Shown: in pieces, positions 53,571 to 62,223 of the stretch | Layout of the letters: each line of letters starts with the position of its first letter | Position numbering within the stretch: position 1 is the stretch's first letter | Source of the DNA: Pseudomaricurvus sp. HS19 | GTDB taxonomy: Bacteria > Pseudomonadota > Gammaproteobacteria > Pseudomonadales > Cellvibrionaceae | NCBI RefSeq assembly: GCF_009857815.1 | Contig: NZ_WVVW01000003.1 | Span: forward strand, 1 to 64,000 | DNA length: 64,000 nucleotides | Direction: 5' to 3' | The notes under the pieces: generated by a model | Told to the model about the DNA's origin: nothing | Database searches by the model: none | Seen by the model: only the letters and a program-made list of their open reading frames with translations | Program-made: the position numbers and the translations under genes

Positions 53571-54481
53571 TGGATTTACAACTGAACGAAGATCAGCTCG
53601 CGGTTGCCGATGCCATCGACAAGCTGGCTGAAGACTTTTCTTCCTCGCCGGTAGATTTCCACGGCTTTGCCCTGGTCAGCCCGGAGCTGGATGCGGCGCT
53701 GGAAGAAGGTGGTTACTTCGAGATCGCGGCGGTGCCGGAAATGGGCGCGGTCTCTGCTGCTGCCTCGACTACCCGTCTGGCACAGCTGCCCTACACCGCC
53801 GAGGTGGCGCTCTCCATGCTGGTGCGTCCGCACCTGGACATCGAGCTGCCACGTCCGTTCGGTGTGATCGAAAACGGTCGTCCCGGACGCTTTGTGCCAC
53901 AGGCCAAGACCCTGATCATTATCGATGGCGACAATGTAGGCATCGCTCACCCGCAAGAGGGTGATGTGGAAGCCCTGCCCGAGTCCCTGTTTGCCTACCC
54001 CATGGGCAAGCTGGTGGGTACGCCGGAGGTGAAGCAGCTGGATGCCGAAACTGCCAAGACCGTCAAAACCTGGATGCGCGTCGCGCTGGCGGCGGAAGTG
54101 GCGGGCCTGATGCAGGCGGCGCTGGACTCCACCGTTGAACACGTCAGTGTGCGCAAGCAGTTCGGTCGTCCCATCGGTACCTTCCAGGCCCTGCGTCATC
54201 GCCTGGCCGAGTGTGCGGTACTCACTGGTGGTGTGCGCTGGCTGGCTCTCAAGGCCGCCTTCAGTGGCGACGCCGGTGACGCAGCCCTGGCAGCCCTGCA
54301 TGCCCAGGACAGTGCAACCCGCCTGATCTATGACATGCACCAGATGAGCGGCGCCATGGGTATGACCCTGGAGATGGATCTGCACCTGTGGACCTACCGC
54401 ATGAAAGCCCTGCTCTCCGAGCTGGGTGGTCGCGGTGGTCAGTCGCAGGTGGTGGCCGACGAGTGTTTCGCTGACGCCTGA
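53570..54481 (+). CDS. Short acyl-CoA dehydrogenase-like subunit
   Basis: A 303-residue acyl-CoA dehydrogenase homologue that lacks the central FAD-contact GxSEPxxGSD segment. It keeps N-terminal helices (LNEDQLAVADAIDKLAEDFS) and the C-terminal domain (VSVRKQFGRPIGTFQALRHR; MGMTLEMDLHLWTYRMKALL). Truncated subunits like this are partners of a full-length one in alpha2-beta2 dehydrogenases. The one-base overlap with the preceding gene supports a complex. It is unlikely to be active on its own. Confidence 0.85.
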   Translation: MDLQLNEDQLAVADAIDKLAEDFSSSPVDFHGFALVSPELDAALEEGGYFEIAAVPEMGAVSAAASTTRLAQLPYTAEVALSMLVRPHLDIELPRPFGVIENGRPGRFVPQAKTLIIIDGDNVGIAHPQEGDVEALPESLFAYPMGKLVGTPEVKQLDAETAKTVKTWMRVALAAEVAGLMQAALDSTVEHVSVRKQFGRPIGTFQALRHRLAECAVLTGGVRWLALKAAFSGDAGDAALAALHAQDSATRLIYDMHQMSGAMGMTLEMDLHLWTYRMKALLSELGGRGGQSQVVADECFADA

Positions 54482-54624
54482 TCGTCAGCAGCATTCTGAA
54501 AATGCGGAAGCGTTGTCGAGCCGGCTTCGATTGAGCGGCGACAACCCTCCGCATTTTTTATGCACGCAAGTTTAAGTGTGTGGCAGCAGTGTCTATCAAA
54601 CCTGCCACCGCAACCGAGGTAATT

Positions 54625-55098
54625 ATGTCCGACAAAGAGTACTCCCCTGCCGAACTGGAAACCTTCAGCAAGCTGGAAGCCGAAGGCTGGGAGCGTGTTA
54701 ACGTCGCCGAGGGTTTTACCGGCCATGTCGGTCCTTACTGGTTGAAGTACAGTGACCACGGCGTGACCGTAGGCCTGGTGGTGGCCGCACGTCACACCAA
54801 CAACCATCTTGGCACTATCCACGGTGGCATAGTGATGTCCTTTGCGGATATCGGCCTCGGCATGGGCGTGGTGCAGTCCATGGGCGAGAAGGCCAGGAAT
54901 TGTGTCACCACCAGTCTGAACACCCAGTTTGTCTCCGTGGCTAAAGTGGGTGAGTTTATTACCATCGAGCCGGAAGTGGTGCGCAGTGGTCGCCATCTGG
55001 TATTTGTGCGGGGCCTGATAAAAACCCCCGAGAAAAGCATCGCCAGTGTCGAGGGTATCTGGAAATTGCTGGAAGGCGAACTGCGCGTTTCGTCGTGA
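54625..55098 (+). CDS. PaaI-family hotdog thioesterase
   Basis: A 157-residue hotdog-fold protein with NNHLGTIHGGIVMSFADIGLG. The HGG histidine/glycine and the downstream Asp form the PaaI/acyl-CoA thioesterase active site. It then has NCVTTSLNTQFVSVAKVGEF. It probably hydrolyses an acyl-CoA from the same pathway, perhaps freeing CoA from dead-end intermediates. The ATG at 54625 is preferred. It follows the short dehydrogenase by 143 bases and ends before a strong terminator. Confidence 0.88.
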   Translation: MSDKEYSPAELETFSKLEAEGWERVNVAEGFTGHVGPYWLKYSDHGVTVGLVVAARHTNNHLGTIHGGIVMSFADIGLGMGVVQSMGEKARNCVTTSLNTQFVSVAKVGEFITIEPEVVRSGRHLVFVRGLIKTPEKSIASVEGIWKLLEGELRVSS

Positions 55099-55118
55099 AA
55101 CTCCCGGATTTCCGCCTG

Positions 55119-55151
55119 AAAAAAATCCCGGCCAGTGCCGGGATTTTTATT
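55119..55151. terminator. Bidirectional rho-independent terminator
   Basis: AAAAATCCCGG and CCGGGATTTTT pair around CCAGTG, with A-run and T-run on each side. It lies between the thioesterase stop (55098) and the stop of the convergent DUF1214-like gene (55194), so it can serve both strands. Confidence 0.92.
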
Positions 55152-55193
55152 GCCGAATATTTTGCCCCGGGCGACGGTGCCCCGTTCCGGTGA

Positions 55194-56429
55194 TCAGAGT
55201 CCGTAGCGCAAACTGATGCTGCGGAAACGCGCCTGTAGTTGCTCAATGCGTTGTTGCGGAGACACGCGAACAGTGTCTGCGGGCAGCGCATCTGCCAGCT
55301 CGCCGGTTTTGACCAGTCGCGTTGTAAAGCGGGTGTTGTTGCTGCTGAGTAGATTGCGGTAGGTGATGTTGCCGCGCTCAAAGCCCTGGGTGTCGACCCA
55401 GTTGTGGTAGCCGGGATCCCGCCCACACAATATCAGTCGCACTTTGCCATCGCTGTCGACTGCTGTGCGGGCCGGTGTGTAGCTCACCGGCCGGTAACGG
55501 TAATCCATGCTGTTAAAAAACACCCCGTTGTTGCTTACCATCCAGAAGCCGTCGTGGTTGTCGAATTCAATAATCAGAGCCTCGTCCGGTTGCAGCTGCC
55601 AACACAGATGAGCAACAGCGCGGCCACGCTTCTGATCGTCGGCGCCTGCTGAAGCTGACGGATCCGGTGGGAACCGGTTGACGTTCAGCGGATCGACGAA
55701 GGGACTGTATTGATAGGGATGGTCGGGCCAGTCATTCATCACCCCATCCAGGAAATTACCGGCCCACTCCATGGCTTCGATCATGTCAGCAGCCAAAGGC
55801 AATGGCCTGGGTTCGTTCATGCCGATACGTTCGATATGCAGTTGGGCCGGTCGCTCATTCCAGTCATCAAAGCCCTGGCGCAGGAACAGTTTGCGGGTGT
55901 TCGGGGTGGTGGGCAGCCAATTAACGTTACGTTTTGGCCCGCCGATAAACAGTTCAAAAGCCCCTTCGCTGTCGGTCACCAGGTCGTGACCAAACAGGTT
56001 GCTTTCCGGTATATCACCAAACGGTTCATGCAGGCTGGGGATGTCGGTGCCGGGTTGGGTGGAGGGCCGTTGCCCCTGCAAGGTGAAATTAATAAAGCGG
56101 GCGCTGCCGCGATTGCCGTAGACGCGATAAGCGCTTTCGCCGTCGATCCACGCCTGGTGGTAGGTGAAGTCGGCGGCATCGCCTCCCAGTTTGCAGGTGG
56201 GGGTACAGAACGGGTGCAGTTGCGGGTAGCGGCTGTCGCGGGTCTCCAGCGCCAGGTCAAACGCCTGTCCCAGGTTCTGGGTCAGGAAGCGCAGTGCATC
56301 GACACGGTGTGCCGGCGTCGCGGGATTGAAATCCTTGAATGCTCTGCTGCCAGCGTGTTGCAGCTGTTCGCAAAACTGATTCCAGGCATCCTGCAGTGAC
56401 TTGTCGCAAGGGCTGTCGCCAAAGGCCAT
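55194..56429 (-). CDS. DUF1214-like protein
   Basis: A 411-residue protein. The C-terminal half resembles DUF1214: LQPDEALIIEFDNHDGFWMV, then NNGVFFNSMDYRYRPVSYTP, RLILCGRDPGYHNWVDTQGFERGN. The N-terminal half holds FTYHQAWIDGESAYRVYGNRG, similar to regions of the DUF1254/DUF1214 pair. No catalytic residues are known for the family, which often occurs in lipid- or steroid-related loci. There is no signal peptide. It is the last gene of a minus-strand cluster, 50 bases after the TIM-barrel gene. Confidence 0.65.
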   Translation of the reverse strand: MAFGDSPCDKSLQDAWNQFCEQLQHAGSRAFKDFNPATPAHRVDALRFLTQNLGQAFDLALETRDSRYPQLHPFCTPTCKLGGDAADFTYHQAWIDGESAYRVYGNRGSARFINFTLQGQRPSTQPGTDIPSLHEPFGDIPESNLFGHDLVTDSEGAFELFIGGPKRNVNWLPTTPNTRKLFLRQGFDDWNERPAQLHIERIGMNEPRPLPLAADMIEAMEWAGNFLDGVMNDWPDHPYQYSPFVDPLNVNRFPPDPSASAGADDQKRGRAVAHLCWQLQPDEALIIEFDNHDGFWMVSNNGVFFNSMDYRYRPVSYTPARTAVDSDGKVRLILCGRDPGYHNWVDTQGFERGNITYRNLLSSNNTRFTTRLVKTGELADALPADTVRVSPQQRIEQLQARFRSISLRYGL

Positions 56430-56479
56430 AGGGTATCTCCAAAGGAAGCGTGCTGCCGGTATGGCGTGTCCGGTAAAAA

Positions 56480-57316
56480 TCAGGCGCCCAGTGTAGGCAG
56501 CATCGTATTCAGCGCGTCGATACTGCGTTTGACCGCCAGCAGCGGTGTCTCCTGGTCAATGCGCGGGCCGATCAATTCGAGCTCGAAGGCTCCGCTGTAA
56601 CCCGCGTCGATAATCCATTGCAGCAACCGGGTCAGCGGAATGGCTCCGTCGCCCACAACGGCCCGTGCCGGCAGGTTGCGATCGCCCAACACATAGTCGC
56701 TTACCTGCACCAGTCCGCAGCGGGGAATACAGCGTTCAATGGTGTGTTTCAGGTCGGCTTCCGCCCAGCAAAAAAACAGGTCAATGCAGACGCCGATATT
56801 GGCGAGCTCCGCCAGCGTAACCGTGTCGCGCAGGCTGTGGGCAATATGAATGTCTGCGTACTGTGCAGGCGCGTTCTCAATCATCAACTGCACACCAGCC
56901 TGTTGTGCATAAGCAACGCAGGGCTTGATGGCTTCCGCAAAAACCGCAGCAGCGTCTTCCCAGTCCATGTCACCGCGACCACCGGTGAGCATGTATATTG
57001 AGCGCGCGCCCAGTTGCCGGGCTTCGTCAATACGACGCTGCAGTTGCTCCCGTGGTTTATGCCAACTGGCGGGGTTGGGGTCCAGCGGTGCGCCGGCGAC
57101 AAAGTTATGCACAATGGTTTCCACCTCGCAGTCGCAGGACTGCAGGGTCTGCTGTACTTTGCCCAGTTCGTGATTGTCGAGCTGCGGAGCAATCAGGCTC
57201 ACGGTGTGGGCGTTGAGGATACGCCAGTATTCGGATTGCTGTTGCAGGGTGGCGGCAAAAAAGCAGACGCTGTTAACCGAGATGCGGGAATGTACAGGCT
57301 GGCTTGGCGATTTCAT
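56480..57316 (-). CDS. Sugar phosphate isomerase/epimerase-like TIM-barrel protein
   Basis: A 278-residue AP-endonuclease-2/xylose-isomerase-like TIM barrel. Metal-binding-type residues appear in GVQLMIENAPAQYADIHIA (Glu), NIGVCIDLFFCWAEADLKH (Asp), CGLVQVSDYVLGDRN (Asp) and YSGAFELELIGPRID (Glu). The family isomerises sugars, inositols or hydroxypyruvate, and the substrate is not evident. It overlaps the upstream sulfotransferase gene by four bases (ATGA), so the two are translationally coupled. Confidence 0.82.
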   Translation of the reverse strand: MKSPSQPVHSRISVNSVCFFAATLQQQSEYWRILNAHTVSLIAPQLDNHELGKVQQTLQSCDCEVETIVHNFVAGAPLDPNPASWHKPREQLQRRIDEARQLGARSIYMLTGGRGDMDWEDAAAVFAEAIKPCVAYAQQAGVQLMIENAPAQYADIHIAHSLRDTVTLAELANIGVCIDLFFCWAEADLKHTIERCIPRCGLVQVSDYVLGDRNLPARAVVGDGAIPLTRLLQWIIDAGYSGAFELELIGPRIDQETPLLAVKRSIDALNTMLPTLGA

Positions 57317-58482
57317 TTGCGTACTTCAACGTCGAGGCCAAAGCGTTGGCGATAGGGCGCAAACTCTTCGTTCAATGCATTGAGGTCCTCTTTGATCCAG
57401 TCGGTGGTGTAGTGAAACTTGCCGTAGCGATCGCCCTTGTTGTTGGCGAGATAATCGCGCATTGCCTGTTCCGCTGCGTCGGTCATGTCGATATCGCAGA
57501 ACTCATAGAACTTGCGGATGGTGCCCACGGGATCACTGACAAAGTCGGTGTAACGCACGTGAAAAATTCGCGGGTCGTCGATTAAAGGATTGTTCATGGT
57601 GTCGGCGATGCCGGCACGGGTTGCCGCCAGGTGAATGGCGGCCTGCTGCTCCATATCCACTTCGCCTTTGGCAAAGGCTTTGGTGAGGGCGATGGCCATA
57701 CCGATGCGTGACGCAGTCACCTGTACCGGGTCGCGGTGAGTCCAGATCAGGCGCGCGTCCGGGTAGGTATCAAAAAACGCCTTGAGGCGTGGACCGTGAA
57801 AACCTTTCAGTGCCCAGCGCTTCTTGCTCTCGCTACCGTACTGACAGTGCTGCAGCATCATTTTGTGAATACGGTACTGGGCGTGATCCTCGGTGGGCAG
57901 CCCGCCTACGTACATGCCGATGGGGGCACGCCACCAGGCAGTGGGGGTCATGACGCGAAAATCCATGGCCCAGGTGCGCTCACACTCCGGCAAGCCGTCG
58001 CCGAGCATGTCGTTGTAGGGGTGGATCTTCAGCCACTCCGGGGCCATGGCGTTGATCTCACGCCAGTCGGCATCGGCCCAGGCACGGCGGGGATCATCGG
58101 CTGCCGCCAGTCCCGGTGGTGGTGACGGGTACATCACTTCCCAGAAGCGCAGGGAGCGGGAGTCGGGATCCACCGAGAGCAGAGCGTGCAGCAGCGTGGT
58201 ACCGGAGCGGGGTTCGCCGGTGGCAAACAGCGGTTGCTCGATGACTTCGTCCGCCAGTCCCGGTGTGATTTTGTGATCGTTAAAAAATTTGAGCCGCGAG
58301 GTGAGCAGCCACTGGCAGACATCCGCGGTGGCCTGACGGCCGACGTTATCCATGGCGATGGCATTGAGTTTGTCGATAGCCATGTCAAAGCGTTGCGGCA
58401 GTGAGTCATCGCCCCAGTCGCTGAGGCCGGTACTGGACTTCGCCGCTTGCAGGAGTTCATTGGCGTTTAACAATTCGCTCAT
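57313..58482 (-). CDS. Sulfotransferase family protein
   Basis: A 389-residue PAPS-type sulfotransferase homologue. The 5'-phosphosulfate loop is GEPRSGTTLLHALLSVDP, and the 3'-phosphate region probably lies in LKAFFDTYPDARLIWTHRDP with VTASRIGMA. The large N-terminal part (LSDWGDDSLPQRFDMAIDKL) is typical of a bacterial family common in actinobacteria and marine gammaproteobacteria. The acceptor is unknown; lipids, sterols or hydroxylated metabolites are possible. GGAGAG precedes the ATG at 58482, which overlaps the LLM gene stop by four bases. Confidence 0.85.
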   Translation of the reverse strand: MSELLNANELLQAAKSSTGLSDWGDDSLPQRFDMAIDKLNAIAMDNVGRQATADVCQWLLTSRLKFFNDHKITPGLADEVIEQPLFATGEPRSGTTLLHALLSVDPDSRSLRFWEVMYPSPPPGLAAADDPRRAWADADWREINAMAPEWLKIHPYNDMLGDGLPECERTWAMDFRVMTPTAWWRAPIGMYVGGLPTEDHAQYRIHKMMLQHCQYGSESKKRWALKGFHGPRLKAFFDTYPDARLIWTHRDPVQVTASRIGMAIALTKAFAKGEVDMEQQAAIHLAATRAGIADTMNNPLIDDPRIFHVRYTDFVSDPVGTIRKFYEFCDIDMTDAAEQAMRDYLANNKGDRYGKFHYTTDWIKEDLNALNEEFAPYRQRFGLDVEVRK

Positions 58483-59603
58483 GAAATCTCTCCGCACAGC
58501 CGCAGCAGTTCGTCTTCGGTTTCCCGCACTTTGGCCGCCGAGATGGCACCGTACTTGAGTCCGGCCATGCCGCCGTAGTCGAGAATCTTCGGCACGCGCA
58601 AACCGGCTTCCACGAAGCCCTTGATCTGTTTGGCCACCTGTTTCGGCGAGCCGTGGGGAATGATGGCGAGGATGGCTTCCGGCTCCACCTTATCCAGCAT
58701 ATCGAGAATGCGCTCGCGGGTGAGTACACCGGGGTTGATGTCCTGGTAGCCACGCCAGTTATCACCCATGGGATGTTTGAAGCCGTGTTCTCTCAGCACA
58801 TCGGCAGAGACCTGCAGTACCCAGGCTTTTACCAGTGGCGCCTGCAGAATTTCCGCCAGTTCATCGTCGTCGCCGATTAAACAGGTCATGATAAACGCCG
58901 GCACAATGGCCATGGGGTCACGCCCTGCTTCTTCGGCCGCATCGCGCACCACCTTGAGCTTGGCGGCGTAGTCTTCCGGCGACCAGGCACCGGCGGGCCA
59001 CCAGCCATCGGCGTAGCGACCGGTGATTTTCAGCATGCGCGGTCCACCGGCACCAATCCAGATGGGGGGGAACTTGCCCTCAAAGGGTTCGGTATCCAGG
59101 CGTGCGTGCTCCAGCTTGTAGAACTGACCTTCGAAATTGACCGGGCCTTCGCTCTCCCACAGCAGGCGAATTACTTGCAGCGCTTCTTCAAAACGGCCCA
59201 CCGGTTTTTCAAAATCGAAACCGTAGGGCACGGTGTTTTCGGTTTCACCGCTGCCCAGTCCCAGCACAAAACGGCCCTTGGCCAGGTGGTCGATGGTCAG
59301 CGCACTCTGGGCCAGCAGCGAGGGGTGTCGACGTACGGTGTCTACCACGCTGGTGGCGATATTGACGCGGCTGGTCTGCACCGCGGTGGCGGCAGCCACG
59401 GCCATGGCATCGAGATGGCGATGGGGCGACGGTGACAGGGTGGCGAGATCGGTAAATTCCGGCGTCCAGATGGAGTCGGGCCAGAAGCTGACCATATGAT
59501 CCGGCAGCCACACGGAGTGGTAGCGACCGCTGTCGTAGTCGTCCAGCTTGCTGAAGTCGAGGGGCAGTGTGGTGCGCAGAAATGCAGCGGGTTGGACTTT
59601 CAT
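58479..59603 (-). CDS. LLM-class oxidoreductase (F420-type)
   Basis: A 374-residue luciferase-like protein. It has SVWLPDHMVSFWPDSIW and the LLM core SRVNIATSVVDTVRRHPSLLAQSALTI, then FVLGLGSGETENTVPYGFD, typical of the branch annotated F420-dependent. The C-terminal region includes GYQDINPGVLTRERILDML. It may reduce or oxidise a substrate using F420H2 or FMNH2; no cofactor synthesis gene is in this window. It is first in a four-gene minus-strand operon with ATGA coupling to the sulfotransferase gene. Confidence 0.87.
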   Translation of the reverse strand: MKVQPAAFLRTTLPLDFSKLDDYDSGRYHSVWLPDHMVSFWPDSIWTPEFTDLATLSPSPHRHLDAMAVAAATAVQTSRVNIATSVVDTVRRHPSLLAQSALTIDHLAKGRFVLGLGSGETENTVPYGFDFEKPVGRFEEALQVIRLLWESEGPVNFEGQFYKLEHARLDTEPFEGKFPPIWIGAGGPRMLKITGRYADGWWPAGAWSPEDYAAKLKVVRDAAEEAGRDPMAIVPAFIMTCLIGDDDELAEILQAPLVKAWVLQVSADVLREHGFKHPMGDNWRGYQDINPGVLTRERILDMLDKVEPEAILAIIPHGSPKQVAKQIKGFVEAGLRVPKILDYGGMAGLKYGAISAAKVRETEDELLRLCGEIS

Positions 59604-59937
59604 AGAAACCTCGGAGGTGTGAAAACCTCGCAGGCGATAGCCGTTCAGCCTGCAGCACCTCCCAAGGGGTTTTAGTGCGACGACTGCCGGTAAATCGCAT
59701 CCATTATTATTGTTAAAAGTTATTGTTAAAAGTTTATTGTTCTGAGAAGTCCAGCCAGTTTAGGCAGCGGGCCGCGAGAGGGTCAAGTAAAGCAGTGTTA
59801 GTGGCCGGCTCTGCGGGGCACCCGCGACAGCGGCGATTGGCTTGTGTAGATTGGAGCAGCAGGTGCAACCCGGGCGGCTGCGGGAACCCCCTGCCTGGTC
59901 CATGAGTCTGGACTGTTTCTGGCTGACAGGAGTGATT
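59604..59937. other. Intergenic region with 13-base tandem repeat
   Basis: This 334-base region lies upstream of the minus-strand LLM operon. TATTGTTAAAAGT occurs twice in tandem at 59708-59733, followed by a partial third copy (TTATTGTTC). It sits about 105 bases before the LLM start in an AT-rich stretch, a place suited to a promoter or regulator site. No gene was found. Confidence 0.5.
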
Positions 59938-60306
59938 GTGTTCCGCTACCACAAATACTGCGTTATCGAAATTTCCGGTCATCTGCAGCGACAGGCCGGC
60001 GACCAGTGGTATCTGCTGGATGGCTGCGCCGCTGCGGTGGATGCAGCGGGGAGCGGGAATCAGGCTGTCGCAATAGCGGACAGCGGACTGTTGGCTTTTC
60101 TCCGCAACCGGGTATTGCCTGAAGTGAGTGACAACAATGCGCTGATAGCTGCACGCATTACCGGTTCAGTGGGGATGGATGATGGTGTGGTGCAACTGGC
60201 TGGCGTCACCCAGGCGCAGTTGCAGTTGGCGGGGCAACACTTCGGCTACAGCACGATTGCCGCAACCCATGACTCCCGGCCCGGCAACCCGGACTCAGGC
60301 CGGTGA
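59938..60306 (+). CDS. Hypothetical protein
   Basis: A 122-residue protein with no family I recognise. The GTG at 59938 is preceded by AGGAG with five-base spacing. The sequence FRYHKYCVIEISGHLQRQAG then LLDGCAAAV and SDNNALIAARITGSVGMDDG is of mixed alpha/beta character without a signal peptide. Its last 12 bases overlap the convergent TetR gene. It may be a real small gene; only ribosome-site context supports it, so I rate it moderate. An antisense frame at 59734-59982 is weaker. Confidence 0.5.
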   Translation: MFRYHKYCVIEISGHLQRQAGDQWYLLDGCAAAVDAAGSGNQAVAIADSGLLAFLRNRVLPEVSDNNALIAARITGSVGMDDGVVQLAGVTQAQLQLAGQHFGYSTIAATHDSRPGNPDSGR

Positions 60307-60909
60307 GAACAGCATCTGCAGATAGTGGCGATAGAGCAGAATCTGCTCCACCAGATGACGATTGGTCTGGAACAAGCGGCTGAGTACGATGCCGCCTTCC
60401 ACTGTGGCGGTGAACATATTGGCCAGGTCCACGGGATTAAACTCAGATCTTGGCGCGTAGCGTGAGCAGATGCGCTCCAGCCGCTGCCGGATCATGGTTT
60501 CCCAGCTCTCCACCCCCTGCCGTACCAGCTCAACAATCTCCGGTTCTATGAGATGGCTTTCGTAGGTGAAGGTCACCACCAGGCAGCCGGGGTGGGTCTC
60601 CTCCAGGCTCTCCATCAGTTCGGAAAACAGTTTCAAAAAGATCAGCAGTTGCTGCAGCGGGTCATCGGTGAGGGAGTCGGCGCGCTCAAACAGGGCATCA
60701 AAGATATCGGCGTCTTTCTGCAGGAATCGCTGCACTAAAGCGCGGGCCAGATCGGTCTTGCCGGGGTAGTGGTAGAAGAAACCGCTTTTGGTAATGGCGG
60801 CGGCATCGACAATTTCGTCAATAGAGGTGTTGGCAAAGCCCTGACCGAGAATCAGTCTTTCGGCTTCGCTGAGTATGCGCTCCTGGGTAGAGGCGGCACG
60901 CTGGTTCAT
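60295..60909 (-). CDS. TetR-family transcriptional regulator
   Basis: A 204-residue TetR regulator with the N-terminal HTH ERILSEAERLILGQGFANTS, then IDEIVDAAAITKSGFFYHYPGKTDLARALV. The C-terminal ligand domain is alpha-helical. The start is one of two ATGs (60909 or 60918). It is transcribed on the minus strand toward the LLM/sulfotransferase operon start, with the hypothetical gene between them in the opposite direction. It may repress that operon or the homocysteine-methyltransferase-like gene that is divergent from it. Confidence 0.85.
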   Translation of the reverse strand: MNQRAASTQERILSEAERLILGQGFANTSIDEIVDAAAITKSGFFYHYPGKTDLARALVQRFLQKDADIFDALFERADSLTDDPLQQLLIFLKLFSELMESLEETHPGCLVVTFTYESHLIEPEIVELVRQGVESWETMIRQRLERICSRYAPRSEFNPVDLANMFTATVEGGIVLSRLFQTNRHLVEQILLYRHYLQMLFSPA

Positions 60910-61144
60910 GGCTGACATCCCTGCATTACATGACTTTTTCCAGTCAAATACTGTACCACGGGTACAGTTAATTGCCCCGCGGCCTCTGATGCAGTGGCTA
61001 TGTCTTGTGCTCCGGTTTTCCAACCGTCTGATTTTAATAAGAAAAATATAAAGCTTACTTTCCTACCTGTGGTGCTTATCTGCGTGGCGGCGGATTTCTA
61101 CACTGACCCTGTGTTTGATAAAGCGCTACAACAAGGAGGAAACC

Positions 61145-62098
61145 ATGAGCCGTTATCGTCACCAATTGCCACAACTGCAAGGCCACACCCTGATTACGGA
61201 TGGGGGCCTGGAGACCACCCTGGTGTTTCACGAGGGGCTGGACCTGCCGGAGTTCGCTGCCTATACCCTGCTGGAGAGCGACAGTGGCCGGCACATACTG
61301 CAGGATTATTTTGATCGCTACACCGGGATTGCCCGCCACTACCAACGCGGTTTTGTGCTGGAATCTGTCACCTGGCGCGCCAATCCCGATTGGTGCGCCC
61401 GCATTGGCCACAGTCCTGAGGATATGCACCGCATCAACCGGGAGGCCATCGAGTTCCTGCAGCCACTGCGGGACAAATATGACAGCCCCGCCACCCCTTA
61501 TGTGATCAGCGGCTGTATCGGCCCACGTCACGACGCTTACGCGCCGGAGCTGATCATGAGTGCGGCGGAGGCGGAGACTTACCACTGGCCGCAGATAAAA
61601 ACCCTTGCCGGCACCGATGCCGATTGCGTTACCGCCATGACCCTCACCAACGTTAATGAAGCGACAGGCATCGCGCGGGCGGCACAGAAGGCAGGGATAC
61701 CGGTGGTGATCTCTTTCACCGTGGAGACCGATGGCTGCCTGCCTACCGGTGAGACCCTGGATGAAGCCATCACCCAGGTGGACCAGGCGACCGGAGCTGG
61801 CCCGGCCTACTATATGATTAACTGTGCCCACCCCACCCACTTTGGAGAGCAGCTGGCGGCGTCCCGACAGCGTCATCGCATTCGCGGCCTGAGGGCCAAC
61901 GCCTCCAAATGCAGTCACGCAGAGCTGGATGGCTGTGAGCAGCTGGATCAGGGCAATCCGCAAGAGCTGGGGCAGGAGTATCAACATTTGCTGGCGCTTC
62001 TGCCGCACATAAGTGTGCTGGGGGGTTGTTGCGGTACGGATCACAGGCACATCGAGCAGATCTGTTGCCAGAGCGCAGGCCTGCGCCAGGTCAGCTAG
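61145..62098 (+). CDS. Homocysteine S-methyltransferase family protein
   Basis: A 317-residue zinc-dependent methyltransferase of the BHMT/MmuM type. It begins LITDGGLETTLVFHEGLDLP and has YVISGCIGPRHDAYAPE and TAMTLTNVNEATGIARAA. The zinc cysteines are in MINCAHPTHF and LGGCCGTDHRHI. It transfers methyl from S-methylmethionine, betaine or a similar donor to homocysteine or an analogue; the donor is not known. CAAGGAGG precedes the ATG at 61145. It is divergent from the TetR gene. Confidence 0.87.
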   Translation: MSRYRHQLPQLQGHTLITDGGLETTLVFHEGLDLPEFAAYTLLESDSGRHILQDYFDRYTGIARHYQRGFVLESVTWRANPDWCARIGHSPEDMHRINREAIEFLQPLRDKYDSPATPYVISGCIGPRHDAYAPELIMSAAEAETYHWPQIKTLAGTDADCVTAMTLTNVNEATGIARAAQKAGIPVVISFTVETDGCLPTGETLDEAITQVDQATGAGPAYYMINCAHPTHFGEQLAASRQRHRIRGLRANASKCSHAELDGCEQLDQGNPQELGQEYQHLLALLPHISVLGGCCGTDHRHIEQICCQSAGLRQVS

Positions 62099-62223
62099 GA
62101 GCTGTGTACACCAAACCGGGTGACGCTGCCGGAGGTGACGATGGCCTTGAGTTGGCGGGTGGCCCTGGCAGGCGCCACCCGCCGTCGTGTGCAGGGCCCG
62201 GTACGGACTTTAAGGAGACGATC

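Noticed and set aside
59734-59982. 82-residue frame on the minus strand
   Set aside because: No convincing ribosome site or family similarity; it overlaps the better supported GTG frame at 59938.
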